From contig CAUBGU010000004.1 of assembly GCA_958435545.1 (NCBI GenBank), positions 1-43,545 on the forward strand: DNA of 43,545 bases. The letters are read 5' to 3'. Shown one piece after another: positions 33,327-43,100 of the stretch (within the stretch, counting starts at the first letter, position 1; every line of letters starts with the position of its first letter). The notes beneath the pieces are model-generated. The model was not told where the DNA came from and did no database searches. It saw only the letters and a list, made by a program, of their open reading frames with translations. This stretch comes from an uncultured Collinsella sp. GTDB taxonomy: Bacteria > Actinomycetota > Coriobacteriia > Coriobacteriales > Coriobacteriaceae. A program made the position numbers and the translations under genes.

Positions 33327-34532
33327 ATGAGCGGACTGATTATCGATAGCGAAGCCTGTATCGGCTGCGGTCGCTGCGTTCACGCCTGTGCCTCGGGCGG
33401 CATCGTAGTGGAAGGCGAGCGACCCAGCCGATGCGCCCGCGTAACCGACGGCTGCATCCTATGCGGTGGGTGCGTCGACGCCTGCCCTGTCAACGCTATC
33501 TCGATCGAGCGTGACGAGGCCGTTGGTGCGGTTGACCTCGATGCGTATCGAGACATTTGGGTATTCGTGCAGACCGACGAGCGCGATACGGTGACTCCCG
33601 TTGCCTATGAGCTTATGGGCAAGGGCCGCGAGCTTGCCGATGCTCGCGGCTGCCGTCTGGTGGCACTGGCCGGCATGGGCCCCGAGGGTTCTCTCGGCGA
33701 CCTGGAGCATCTGGTTTGCGCGGGCGCCGACGAAGTCCTGGCCTGTCGCGACGAGCGCCTGCGCCAAAACGATGCGGAGGTCTACGCCCGCTTGATCTGC
33801 GATTTGGTAGCCGAACGCAAACCCGAGGCCATCTTATACGGCGCGACCGCTTTTGGCCGCGAACTGGCACCCGGAGTTGCCGTACGCTTGCAGACGGGCC
33901 TTACGGCTGACTGCACCGTACTTTCGATGGATACGGAGACGGGACTGCTGCAACAGACGCGTCCGGCGTTTGGCGGCAACCTGATGGCCACCATCGTCTG
34001 CCCCAATCATCGTCCCCAGATGGCAACGGTTCGTCCCGGCATCTTTAAGGCGCCCGACTTTGACTACGACCGCTCCGGCACGATCACCCAGATATCGCTT
34101 GCGGATGATGCTAAGGCCCGTGTCGAGATCTCGATTCCCGCCGAGGAGTGGGGGCAGCAGGCCTCGATCGCCGATGCCGAGCGCCTGGTCGTGGTGGGTC
34201 GCGGCATTGGCTCCAAGAAGAATCTGCCCCTGATGCGAAGGCTCGCCGAGGCTCTGGGAGCCGAGCTTGGTTGCACGCGACCTGTCGTGGAGGCCGGCTG
34301 GTTGGAGTATCGCCATCAGATTGGCCAGACCGGCGTATCGGTTTCGCCCAAGCTTCTCGTGAGTATCGGTGTTTCGGGCGCCATCCAGCATCTTGCCGGC
34401 ATCGGTGGGGCGGAGTGCATTATCGCCATCAACGAGGACCCGGATGCCCCCATTTTTGGTGCTGCCCAGTACAAGGTTGTTGGGGACGCCGTCGAGGTCG
34501 TCGAGGAGCTACTGGCCCAGCTTGAGCGCTAA
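33327..34532 (+). CDS. Ferredoxin-fused electron transfer flavoprotein alpha subunit, LctC-like
   Basis: The 401-residue protein starts with a two-cluster ferredoxin domain: C11, C14, C17, C21 and C43, C46, C49, C53 (ending CPVNAI). The rest is EtfA, with PAFGGNLMAT near 211-220 and the C-terminal FAD block VSIGVSGAIQHLAGI. A ferredoxin-EtfA fusion beside an FAD-linked oxidase is characteristic of LctC of the bifurcating lactate dehydrogenase, where the clusters pass electrons between ferredoxin and the flavins. The ATG follows the EtfB stop directly. Its stop codon overlaps that of the convergent HD gene by 4 bp. Confidence 0.92.
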   Translation: MSGLIIDSEACIGCGRCVHACASGGIVVEGERPSRCARVTDGCILCGGCVDACPVNAISIERDEAVGAVDLDAYRDIWVFVQTDERDTVTPVAYELMGKGRELADARGCRLVALAGMGPEGSLGDLEHLVCAGADEVLACRDERLRQNDAEVYARLICDLVAERKPEAILYGATAFGRELAPGVAVRLQTGLTADCTVLSMDTETGLLQQTRPAFGGNLMATIVCPNHRPQMATVRPGIFKAPDFDYDRSGTITQISLADDAKARVEISIPAEEWGQQASIADAERLVVVGRGIGSKKNLPLMRRLAEALGAELGCTRPVVEAGWLEYRHQIGQTGVSVSPKLLVSIGVSGAIQHLAGIGGAECIIAINEDPDAPIFGAAQYKVVGDAVEVVEELLAQLER

Positions 34533-35341
34533 GCGCGCGCCAGCCAGTCGCGCATCTCGTCCTTTAGGCGGCTCCAGGTTGCCTGCGTGGCGGGGTCGGT
34601 AAAGGGCCGCGTAATGCCAAAGGGCGCGTCGAGCAGGCGGTGGATATCGCCCTGTTCGCGCGCCAGCGCGCGGCTTGCTGGATAGACGAGCTCAAACATA
34701 AAGCAGATAAGCCCCACCAGGTAGTCTGCGGGCTCGTTGCGTTCATCGCGTGCGACGCAGCGGTGCTCGTCAAAGGCGGCAAGTGTCGGCGACGAGAAAC
34801 GGCTGCCGAGAAACGTCTTCTCGTCCACCTTGAGGATGGTGTCGACGGTGCTGTCGGCGATGGTGCGCATAATGTCGATCTTGTCACCATCGCGCACGAT
34901 ATCGCAGAAGCACCGTGTACGCTCGTCGAGCTGCGCGGGTAGACGGAAATCGCTGTGATAGGCAATGCTCGCTCGGATGAGCTCATCTTCTGCCGGGTCA
35001 TCGATAAAGTCGCGGATGCTCGTTACGGCGGGTGCATCGGCGGGATTCTCGCCAAAGAGGACCTCGATCCCCAGCGCCGCATGGCTCATGCTCTCGGCGT
35101 CCTTAAAGGTGTCCCAGCGTCGCAGCTGCTCAAAGCGGCCCATATCGTGTAGCAGGCCGCAAAGCCATGCCAGGTCAATATCTTCTGACGACCAGCCCTG
35201 CTCGCGCGCTACGGCATCGCATGCCTCGGCCACGTGGTACGTATGCTCGATTTTGAGCGCGATGCGTGGGTTGGTGGCGTCGTAGGCATCGGTGTAGCTT
35301 TTGAAGGCCGCGCGCGCCCGGTCTCGATCGATAGCTGTCAT
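34529..35341 (-). CDS. HD-domain phosphohydrolase-like protein
   Basis: The 270-residue protein has an HD domain with HTYHVAE near 28-34, LLHDMGRFEQ near 67-76 carrying the His-Asp pair, and later AYHSDF and DIVRDGDKIDIM. These are the usual metal positions. Such proteins hydrolyse nucleotides or cyclic nucleotides; no specific substrate is evident and there is no HD-GYP motif. AGGAAG precedes the ATG. The gene converges on, and overlaps by 4 bp, the ferredoxin-EtfA gene, so mRNA 3' ends must overlap further; no terminator stem was seen between them. Confidence 0.87.
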   Translation of the reverse strand: MTAIDRDRARAAFKSYTDAYDATNPRIALKIEHTYHVAEACDAVAREQGWSSEDIDLAWLCGLLHDMGRFEQLRRWDTFKDAESMSHAALGIEVLFGENPADAPAVTSIRDFIDDPAEDELIRASIAYHSDFRLPAQLDERTRCFCDIVRDGDKIDIMRTIADSTVDTILKVDEKTFLGSRFSSPTLAAFDEHRCVARDERNEPADYLVGLICFMFELVYPASRALAREQGDIHRLLDAPFGITRPFTDPATQATWSRLKDEMRDWLARA

Positions 35342-35467
35342 AATGACTTCCTAAAAAGTTGTGTCTTTCGATCCGGTGGCAATTGTAGGTGAACTCGGTT
35401 GCTGTCGGATGATGATTCTGCCGTGTCGCTACATGCGGTTCGGAGACCTTGTCAGGATGAGAAGCGT

Positions 35468-36160
35468 ATGGTGCTCAAAATCGTTAGAACCGTCTGGCCA
35501 GTGATGCTTACCTATGTTGCAATAGGCGCGCCGTGCGGAATGATCATGGGGCAGACGGGAATGGAGCCCTGGATGGTCTTTGCCCTGAGCAGCACGTTTG
35601 TGACGGGCAGCGGCCAGTTTATGATCTGCAATCTTTGGCTGGCGGGCGTACCGGCACCTTCGATTATCGCGAGCGTCGCCGCCATCTCCTCGCGTTTTGC
35701 ACTATATTCGGCATCGCTTGCCTCGCATCTGAAGAGTGCCTCGAAGTGTCAGACGCTGGCGGTCACCGCGACGCTTACCGAAGAAGCGTACGGCATCTCG
35801 CTAGCCAATTTGGTCGAGAAGGACGACTGGGGCCCGCGTGAGTCCTTCGTGCTCAACGTGATCCTTATCGCAACATGGGGCGTTTCGTGTACGACGGGCG
35901 GCATCGTCGGCACCGTTGTCGATGTTCCCACCGCCATTGCAACCTTTGTCTGCACCTCGCTCTTTATCTGCCTGCTCTTTTCGCAGCGGCTGTCGCGCGG
36001 CAACGTTGTCGCGGCGGTTTCGGGCGCGGTGTCCGTCGCCGTATGCAAGTTCTTGGGCCTCACGAATATTGCCGTGCCGGCAAGCGTCGTGGTCGGCATT
36101 GCCATTGCGCTGGCGTGCGATGCTGTATTTGACGGAAGAGGTGCCCGCGATGCCCGTTAA
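35468..36160 (+). CDS. azlC: AzlC-type branched-chain amino acid exporter, large subunit
   Basis: From the ATG at 35468 (230 residues) the protein begins MVLKIVRTVWPVMLTYVAIG and contains the AzlC signatures GMIMGQTGMEPWMVF, FVTGSGQFM and LTEEAYGISL. About six membrane helices. AzlC and AzlD together export branched-chain amino acids or analogues. The frame is open to 35399, but that extension is charged, precedes the first helix and lacks a ribosome site. AzlD overlaps the end of this gene by 11 bp. Confidence 0.9.
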   Translation: MVLKIVRTVWPVMLTYVAIGAPCGMIMGQTGMEPWMVFALSSTFVTGSGQFMICNLWLAGVPAPSIIASVAAISSRFALYSASLASHLKSASKCQTLAVTATLTEEAYGISLANLVEKDDWGPRESFVLNVILIATWGVSCTTGGIVGTVVDVPTAIATFVCTSLFICLLFSQRLSRGNVVAAVSGAVSVAVCKFLGLTNIAVPASVVVGIAIALACDAVFDGRGARDAR

Positions 36161-36473
36161 CGAGTTCTTGGTTCTGTGGCTGTCGTCGTGGGCTGCTATC
36201 GCGTTCTTTCGCATCGCGCCGGCGTTCGCCTTGCGCGGGCGGACCCTGTCGCCCCGCATTACCGAGGCCCTGGGCTATATCCCGCCCGCTGCCTTTGCCG
36301 CGCTGGTCGCCAACGACTTGGTGAGCCCCGGCGCGTTCGACGCGGGACCCTGGCCTGCCTTGGTTCCCTGGATTGCGGCCGCCGGCGTCGTGGTCGTGGC
36401 GGTCAAGACAAAATCGATGCTGTGGTGCTGCGTCTCGGGCATCGTACTCTATATCGTCTTGAGCCTTATATAG
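36150..36473 (+). CDS. azlD: AzlD-type branched-chain amino acid transporter small subunit
   Basis: The 107-residue membrane protein with RITEALGYIPPAAFAAL near 36-52 and about four helices is typical of AzlD. Its ATG lies inside the end of azlC, with GGAAGAGG just upstream. It functions with AzlC in the membrane. No regulator gene is adjacent. Confidence 0.9.
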   Translation: MPVNEFLVLWLSSWAAIAFFRIAPAFALRGRTLSPRITEALGYIPPAAFAALVANDLVSPGAFDAGPWPALVPWIAAAGVVVVAVKTKSMLWCCVSGIVLYIVLSLI

Positions 36474-36623
36474 GGGTGGCGTCGCGGGCGCCGAATCTCG
36501 TTCCATCCCAACTTGTCGAATTTTTCACCGAGCTGGTCTATTTCTTCTGGTACCATGGTCAAACTTTACTGTAGCAAAGCGTGACGTGGGCTTTTGTACC
36601 CCGTCAGCGGAAATGGGGGTTTC

Positions 36624-37646
36624 ATGGCACAGGAAGCAACCGCCAACGAGCAAAAGAAATTCAAGGTCCCGCGCATTCCGGGCGACATCATGATCTATCC
36701 GATGATCGTCGGTCTTTTGCTCAACACCTTCTGCCCGCAGGTTTTTGAGATCGGTGGCTTCTTTACGGCTGCCTGCCGCGGTGGCTCCAATACCATCGTC
36801 GCCGCGATCCTGCTGTTTGTGGGCGCCGGCATCAGCTTTAAGTCCACGCCGGGCGCCATCAAAACCGGCATCGTCGTGCTGATTCCCAAGCTGGTCGTCG
36901 CAGCGGCTCTCGGCTTGGGTGTGGCATATTTCTTTAACGACAACTTCCTGGGCCTGAGCTCTGTGTCTATCATCGGCGGCATCACGTTTTGCAACATGGC
37001 GCTCTATACGGGCATCATGGGCGAGTTCGGCGATGAGTCCGAGCAGGGCGCCGTCGGTATCCTGTTCTTTACGGCCGGCCCCGCCGTCACGATGATCATC
37101 CTCGGTGTCTCGGGTCTCGCCAACATCCCCGTCGGCACTATCATCGGATCCATCCTGCCGCTTGTTATCGGCATGGTCCTGGGCAACTTGTTCCCGTTTA
37201 TCAAGAACCTGCTGGTCCCCGGCGCCAATCCCGCGATCGCTGTCATCGGTTTTCAGCTCGGTGCGTCCATGAGCCTTTCGAGCTTCATCACCGGCGGCAT
37301 TTCGGGCATCCTGCTGGGCCTCATCACGCTCTTTATCGTCGGTCCCATTACCTTTGCCTTCGAGCGCCTGTGTGGCGGCAACGGCAAGGCGGCCGTTGCT
37401 TGCTCTACCATTGCCGGCACGGCCATGACCACGCCGGTCGCCCTCGCCGAGGTCGCGCCGCGCTATGCCGAGCTTGCGCCCACCGCGTATGCGCAGATCG
37501 CCACTGCCGTCATCATCACGGCAATCATGGCCCCGATTCTGACCGGCTGGGTCGATAAGAAGTTCTGCCACGGCAAAGAGGATCTGTCGGTCGAAGGCGT
37601 CGAGGCTATTGAGGAGGCCGTCGCGACCGACATCGACGGCGAGTAA
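36624..37646 (+). CDS. kdgT: KdgT-type 2-keto-3-deoxygluconate permease
   Basis: The 340-residue protein from the ATG at 36624 (GGGGGT upstream) shows KdgT features: KVPRIPGDIMIYPMIVGLLL near 13-32, GSNTIVAAILLFVGAG, GGITFCNMALYTGI near 113-126 and STIAGTAMTTPVALAEVAP near 254-272. About ten membrane helices. The family moves 2-keto-3-deoxygluconate, a pectin/glucuronide breakdown product, with protons. No KDG kinase, aldolase or KdgR-type regulator is adjacent, so the substrate is from family only. It ends at a strong terminator. Confidence 0.9.
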   Translation: MAQEATANEQKKFKVPRIPGDIMIYPMIVGLLLNTFCPQVFEIGGFFTAACRGGSNTIVAAILLFVGAGISFKSTPGAIKTGIVVLIPKLVVAAALGLGVAYFFNDNFLGLSSVSIIGGITFCNMALYTGIMGEFGDESEQGAVGILFFTAGPAVTMIILGVSGLANIPVGTIIGSILPLVIGMVLGNLFPFIKNLLVPGANPAIAVIGFQLGASMSLSSFITGGISGILLGLITLFIVGPITFAFERLCGGNGKAAVACSTIAGTAMTTPVALAEVAPRYAELAPTAYAQIATAVIITAIMAPILTGWVDKKFCHGKEDLSVEGVEAIEEAVATDIDGE

Positions 37647-37692
37647 TCGTCGACGCGAGTCAATCAAGCCGGCGTGTGCAATTCGCGCCGTC

Positions 37693-37755
37693 AGAGCGCC
37701 CGAACGAGAGCTGTCTTACAGCAACGTTCGGGCGCTCTGCTATTATTCCCTTTAC
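37693..37755 (+). terminator. Terminator of the kdgT gene
   Basis: AGAGCGCCCGAACG (37693-37706) pairs perfectly with CGTTCGGGCGCTCT (37735-37748), with GCTGT/ACAGC extending inside the loop. The tail GCTATTATT is moderately T-rich. Confidence 0.8.
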
Positions 37756-37836
37756 CCCTGCGGAGTAAGGGGCGTTTATTGCCCAGACACGAATCGGGCG
37801 ATTCTGGCCACTTGGATATAGAGGGAATGGCACCTG

Positions 37837-38979
37837 GTGATTAAGGCACTCAAGATCGAGATATTCCTGCTGTGCATGATTATTCTTATCGGGCTTGCCG
37901 TACGAAGCCGTCGCTCCCTGTTCTCGAGCACCCAGCAGCTTTTGTTTAGCATGCTGGGCTACACGTCTGCTGCCTACATTTTCTTCGATATGATCTGGAC
38001 GCTCTCGGACGGCGTGAGCACTCCTGTAGGCATCACGGCCAACTGGATTTCCAACGCGGTTTCGTTTTCGCTGTTCGCCATCGCGTGCCTCATTTGGTTT
38101 TTCTATTCCGAGACGATGCAGGGCTCACGGCTTCTGACCACGCCCTATAGGGTGATACTTTTAACGTTGCCAACCGCTTTGGTGGTCGTGTTGGCATTTA
38201 CCAGCTACTGGACGCACACTATGTTCTATATCGATACGCAGGGCGTATATCGTCGCGGAGCGCTTTATATGATTCAGCCTATCGTGAGCTACTGCTACGT
38301 CATATATACGTCCTTGCATGCCTTTATTCAGGCTCGAAAAGTCGAAAGCTTGCAAAAGAAGGCCATTTATCGCACCCTCGCCTTTTTTGCGGTTCCCGCT
38401 CTGGTGGGCGGTACCTTCCAGGTTTTGTTTTCGGTACCGGGCCTTTGCTTCGGTATAACGCTGAGCATCCTGCTGCTCTATATCGTCTATCAGGAGCAAC
38501 TAATCTCGACTGACCCGTTGACTGGACTCAACAACCGTAACCGTTTTGAGACCTATATGCTGTCGCTGTTCTCGGGTGCGGACCAGGCCGATGATGTGTA
38601 TCTGCTGATGATGGATGCTGACGGTTTTAAGCAGATTAACGATCACTATGGACATGTTGAGGGCGACCATGCTCTTCAGGTTGTTGCGACGGCGCTCAAG
38701 GACGTCTGCTCGCCGGCTGGTGGGTTTATCGCGCGCTATGGCGGCGATGAGTTCGTGGTGCTCCAAAAGGCAGCGGCGGAGCAGGACGTCATAGACCTGT
38801 GTTCGGCGATTGACGACGAGCTCGCGCATGCCGAGGTGCCGTATGCATTGCGGATGTCCATCGGTTACGCGCGGGTCGGCGATAGTGTTGATACCTGGCA
38901 AGACTTACTTCGCGCCGCCGATGCGGAGCTCTACCGCGTCAAGGCCGAGAAAAAGAAAGCCGGCATCCAGATACGCTAG
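37837..38979 (+). CDS. Membrane-bound GGDEF diguanylate cyclase
   Basis: The 380-residue protein begins at a GTG (AGAGGGA 10 nt upstream). Six to seven hydrophobic segments fill residues 1-218. A GGDEF domain follows: DPLTGLNNRNRF at 226-237 and an intact GGDEF at 302-306, so c-di-GMP synthesis is expected. No RxxD inhibitory site is seen just before the motif. The sensor part is a seven-helix-like membrane module of unknown ligand. No EAL or PilZ protein is in the window. The leader contains hairpins but nothing resembling a c-di-GMP riboswitch. Confidence 0.9.
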   Translation: MIKALKIEIFLLCMIILIGLAVRSRRSLFSSTQQLLFSMLGYTSAAYIFFDMIWTLSDGVSTPVGITANWISNAVSFSLFAIACLIWFFYSETMQGSRLLTTPYRVILLTLPTALVVVLAFTSYWTHTMFYIDTQGVYRRGALYMIQPIVSYCYVIYTSLHAFIQARKVESLQKKAIYRTLAFFAVPALVGGTFQVLFSVPGLCFGITLSILLLYIVYQEQLISTDPLTGLNNRNRFETYMLSLFSGADQADDVYLLMMDADGFKQINDHYGHVEGDHALQVVATALKDVCSPAGGFIARYGGDEFVVLQKAAAEQDVIDLCSAIDDELAHAEVPYALRMSIGYARVGDSVDTWQDLLRAADAELYRVKAEKKKAGIQIR

Positions 38980-39006
38980 AAAAAAAGGGGCGCACGCTTG
39001 CGTGCG
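38980..39006 (-). terminator. Terminator of the EamA transporter gene
   Basis: CGCACGC (38991-38997) and GCGTGCG (39000-39006) form a stem with a 2-nt core loop. On minus it is followed by CCCC and T7 (A-run 38980-38986). It abuts the stop codon of the converging GGDEF gene. Confidence 0.78.
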
Positions 39007-39082
39007 TGTCGGCCCTCAGCTCACCGATGTACTCCATTAAACTAAAGTATGTGAATCCCCTCTGCTAAATAAGGGCAGTTCA

Positions 39083-40018
39083 CTATGCTTTTTTGGGTTT
39101 GTTGACGATGATGATGCCGCCGCAGACCAACAGCAGGGCAACGATGACGGTAACGGGGCTCGTGCCAGCGCCCTCACCGAGCAGCAGCGCGCTCAGCAGC
39201 ACGCCAAAGACGGGGTTCATAAATCCAAAGACAGAGACGCGGCTGACGGGGTTGACGGCAAGCAGGCGCGACCACAGCGAATAGGCGACCGCGGAGATAA
39301 GCGCCATGTAGATGATGAGCGCGATGGCGGGGACAATCGCTGTGGGGGAGAGCGCGCCACCCATCAAAAAGCCGATGGCGGTGAGGACCAGGCCGCCGAC
39401 CAAGAACTGCCACCCGGCAAGCAAGACGCCGTCGTGCTCGCGCGAGAAGATACCGATCAGGCAGGTCGAAAGAGCACCCGCGACAGTGGAGGCTAGGATA
39501 AAGCCCTCGCCATCGAGCCTGAAGCCAAAGGTGCCATCTGCGCCCGAAAGGTTGACGAGCGCGACGCCGGCAAAGCCCAGCGCACAGCCAAGCACCTTGG
39601 CCGTATTGAGCTTCTCGGTGCGAAATGCCAGGGCGGCAAAGAGGATTGCGAGGAAGTTGGCGCTGGCCTCGATGATGGAGCTCGACATGGCGCTGGCGCG
39701 TGAGAGGCCCAGATAGAAAAAGAAGTACTGCCCGATAGTCTGGAAGAGCGACAAGACAAAGATGGGTTTGATGTCGCGCGCTTGCGGTATGAGGGGGCGG
39801 CGTTGGGCCGCGCTCATCCCAACGATGACCAGGGCGCCGGCAAGCGTAAAGCGTAAACCTGCAAAGAGCAGCTGCGAAGCGCTATCGTGCGCTGGGATAC
39901 CAAAGAGTGCGTAGCCGATCTTGATGCAGGGAAAGGCCGATCCCCAGAGTGCACAGCAGACGAGGCAGCCCAGGATGAGTCCGGGCAGGGTGGCGAGATA
40001 CGGCTTGCGGCTTTCCAT
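39083..40018 (-). CDS. EamA/DMT-family transporter
   Basis: The start is the ATG at 40018, with AGGAAGGA upstream; the longer frame to 40060 lacks a site. The 311-residue protein has about ten helices in two EamA repeats. The second repeat contains GEGFILASTVAGALSTCLIG and ends VNPVSRVSVFGFMNPVFGVLLSAL followed by LLGEG, a family signature. Drug/metabolite exporters of this kind move amino acids or other metabolites; the substrate is unknown. It lies downstream of purL but is separated by a strong terminator. Confidence 0.9.
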   Translation of the reverse strand: MESRKPYLATLPGLILGCLVCCALWGSAFPCIKIGYALFGIPAHDSASQLLFAGLRFTLAGALVIVGMSAAQRRPLIPQARDIKPIFVLSLFQTIGQYFFFYLGLSRASAMSSSIIEASANFLAILFAALAFRTEKLNTAKVLGCALGFAGVALVNLSGADGTFGFRLDGEGFILASTVAGALSTCLIGIFSREHDGVLLAGWQFLVGGLVLTAIGFLMGGALSPTAIVPAIALIIYMALISAVAYSLWSRLLAVNPVSRVSVFGFMNPVFGVLLSALLLGEGAGTSPVTVIVALLLVCGGIIIVNKPKKA

Positions 40019-40043
40019 GATGTCCTTCCTGTATGCGCGAAGC

Positions 40044-40080
40044 AAAAAAGAACCCGCCACCGGGGGTGCCGGTGGCGGGT
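40044..40080 (-). terminator. Terminator of purL
   Basis: ACCCGCCACC (40052-40061) and GGTGGCGGGT (40071-40080) form a 10-bp stem with a 9-nt loop. On minus it is followed by TC and T6 (A-run 40044-40049). Confidence 0.9.
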
Positions 40081-40117
40081 GTTGTTACCCGAGGGGATTG
40101 TACCCGATGGGAAAGCT

Positions 40118-43100
40118 TTAGGCGAAGTAGGCTACGCCGCTCTCAAAGATCGGCATGAACTTATCGCCGGGGACATGCTCGGGCACGTTGCGGTACAGGT
40201 TGTCGCCGCGACGCTCGGCATGGCCCATCTTGCCCAGGACGCGGCCGTCGGGGCTCGTGATGCCCTCGATGGCGAGTGCGGAGCCGTTGGGGTTGACGGA
40301 AAGATCCATGCTGGGCTTGCCGTCCTCGCCCACGTACTGCGTGGCGACCTGGCCGTTGGCGATCAGCTGGGCGAGCACTTCGTCATTGGCGACAAAGCGG
40401 CCCTCGCCGTGGCTGATGGCGACGGTGTAGGGGTCGTCCAGGCTGCACTGCGACAGCCACGGGGACAAGTTGGACGAGATGCGGGTGCGCACCAGACGGC
40501 TCTGGTGGCGACCGATGGTGTTGAACGTCAACGTGGGCGCATCGGGCGTGGCGTCGACGATGTCGCCGTAGGGCACCAGGCCGAGCTTGATCAGGGCCTG
40601 GAAGCCGTTGCAGATGCCCAGCATCAGGCCATCGCGGGCCTTGAGCAGGTCGCGGACTGCCTCGGTGACCTCGGGAGCGCGGAAGAACGCCGTGATGAAC
40701 TTGGCGGAGCCGTCGGGCTCGTCGCCGCCCGAGAAGCCGCCGGGGATCATGACGATCTGGCTTGCACGAATGCGGCGGGCAAGCTCGTGGGTGCTCTCGG
40801 CGACGGCCTCGGGCGTGAGGTTGTTGATCACGAAGGTGTCGGCCTCGGCACCGGCGGCACGGAAGGCGCGGGCGCTATCGTACTCGCAGTTGTTGCCGGG
40901 GAACACGGGGATGATCACGCGCGGGCGGGCGATCTTGGCGCCGCCGTACACGTGGATATTCTTGGCGCGGAAGTCGATGGTCTCGACCTCGGGGGTCTCG
41001 TCGGCGCTGCGGTAGGCGAAGACGCCCTCGATGCCGCTCTCCCAGGCCTCCTGGAGCTCGGCGAGCTCGATGACTTCGGAGCCGGTGTCGATGACATAGC
41101 CCTCGACGGTGGTGCCCAGGGGCTCGACGACAACGCCGTCGGCGACCTCGGGCAGCTCGGCATCCTCGGCGAGCTCGACGACAAAGCTGCCGTAGAGCGG
41201 GGTGAAGAGGCTCTCCACGTCTACATCCTCGGCAAGCTCGATACCGATCTGGTTACCGACGCACATCTTAAAGAGGCTCTCGGCGCCGCAGCCGTAGCCG
41301 GGCGTGGAGATGGCCAGGGCGTTGCCGGTAGCAGTGAGCGCCTCGACAGCGTCAAACGCGGCGAGCAGCTGCTGGGCGTCGGGACGGTAGTCCTCGCCAT
41401 AGGTGGCGGGGGCGATGCGGACGACGCGGTGCGTGAGGCCCTTGAACTCGGGTGAGACGGCGCGGGCGGCCTTGCCCACGGCGACGGCGAAGCTGATCAG
41501 GGTCGGCGGGACGTTGAGCTCGCCGGTCTCGTCCTCAAACGAACCGCTCATGGAGTCCTTGCCGCCGATGGCGCCGGCACCCAGGTCGACTTGGGCCATG
41601 AGGGCGCCCAGGACGGCTGCCGTGGGCTTGCCCCAGCGCTCGGCCTCGGTGCGCAGACGCTCGAAGTACTCCTGGAAGGAGAGATAGGCGCGCTTGTGCT
41701 CAAAGCCGGCGGCAACGAGCTTGGCGATGGACTCGACCACGGACAGATAGGCGCCCGCAAACTGGTCGGCTTCCATCAGGTAGGGGTTGAAGCCCCATGC
41801 CATAGCACTCGCCGTGGTGGTCTCGCCGTTCACGGGGAACTTGGCGACCATGGCCGAGCTTGGGGTGAGCTGCGTCTTGCCGCCAAAGGGCATGAGCACG
41901 GTCGCGGCGCCGATGGTGGAGTCGAAGCGCTCGGAAAGGCCCTTGTTGGAAGCGACGTTGAGGTCGGTGACGAGCGAGGTCATGCGCTCGGCGAGCGTGG
42001 TGCCGGCCCAGCTGGGCTGCCACACGCTACGGGCGCACACGTGGGCGACCTGGTGCTTGGGCGCACCGTTGGAGTTGAGGAACTCGCGGGACAGATCGAC
42101 GATGGCAACGCCGTTCCAGGCCATGCGCATGCGTGGCTCGGCGGTAACCTCGGCGATGACGGTTGCCTCCAGGTTCTCCTCGGCGGCGTAGCCCATGAAC
42201 TCCTCGACGTCACCGTCGGCGACGGCGCAAGCCATGCGCTCCTGGGACTCAGAGATAGCGAGCTCGGTGCCGTCCAGGCCGTCGTACTTCTTGGTCACGG
42301 TATCAAGGTCGACATACAGGCCGTCGGCAAGCTCGCCCACGGCGACCGAGACACCGCCGGCGCCAAAGTCGTTGCAGCGCTTGATCAGACGGCAGGCATC
42401 GCCGCGGCGGAACAGGCGCTGCAGCTTGCGCTCGACCGGGGCGTTGCCCTTCTGGACCTCGGCACCCGAGGTCTCGATGGACTCGGTGTTCTGGGTCTTG
42501 GAGGAGCCGGTGGCGCCACCGATGCCATCGCGGCCGGTGCGGCCGCCCAGCAGGATGATCTTGTCGGTGGGGGCGGGGCACTCGCGACGAACGTGGTTTG
42601 CCGGGGTAGCGCCCACGACGGCGCCAACCTCCATGCGCTTGGCCACGTAACCGGGGTGATAGAGTTCGTTGACCTGACCGGTGGCAAGGCCGATCTGGTT
42701 GCCGTAGCTGGAGTAGCCGGCGGCGGCAGTGGTCACGAGCTTGCGCTGCGGCAGCTTGCCCTCGAGCGTTTCGGACACGGGGACGGTGGGGTCGCCGGCG
42801 CCGGTGACGCGCATGGCCTGGTACACGTAGCTGCGGCCCGAGAGCGGGTCGCGGATGGCGCCGCCCACGCAGGTGGCGGCACCGCCGAAGGGCTCGATCT
42901 CGGTCGGGTGGTTGTGGGTCTCGTTCTTAAACAGGAACAGCCAGTCCTGGTCCTCGCCGTCGACATCGACCTTCACCTTGACAGTGCAGGCGTTGATCTC
43001 CTCGGACTCGTCGACATCGGTCATGACGCCGGTCTTCTTGAGGTACTTGGCGCCGATGGTGCCCATGTCCATGAGGCAGACGGGCTTGGCGTCGCGACCG

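Noticed and set aside
36525..37667. 380-codon minus-strand open frame
   Set aside because: It mirrors the KdgT gene; Arg/Asp/Gly-rich composition is typical of reverse-frame reading.
37750..37836. c-di-GMP riboswitch before the GGDEF gene
   Set aside because: Hairpins exist but the conserved GEMM core motifs are missing.
37827..37844. Five-codon upstream frame (MAPGD) overlapping the GGDEF start
   Set aside because: The ribosome site is almost touching its ATG, and suits the GTG at 37837 instead.
39887..41455. 522-codon plus-strand open frame
   Set aside because: It is antisense to purL and EamA, whose family motifs are unambiguous; its protein has repetitive shadow composition.
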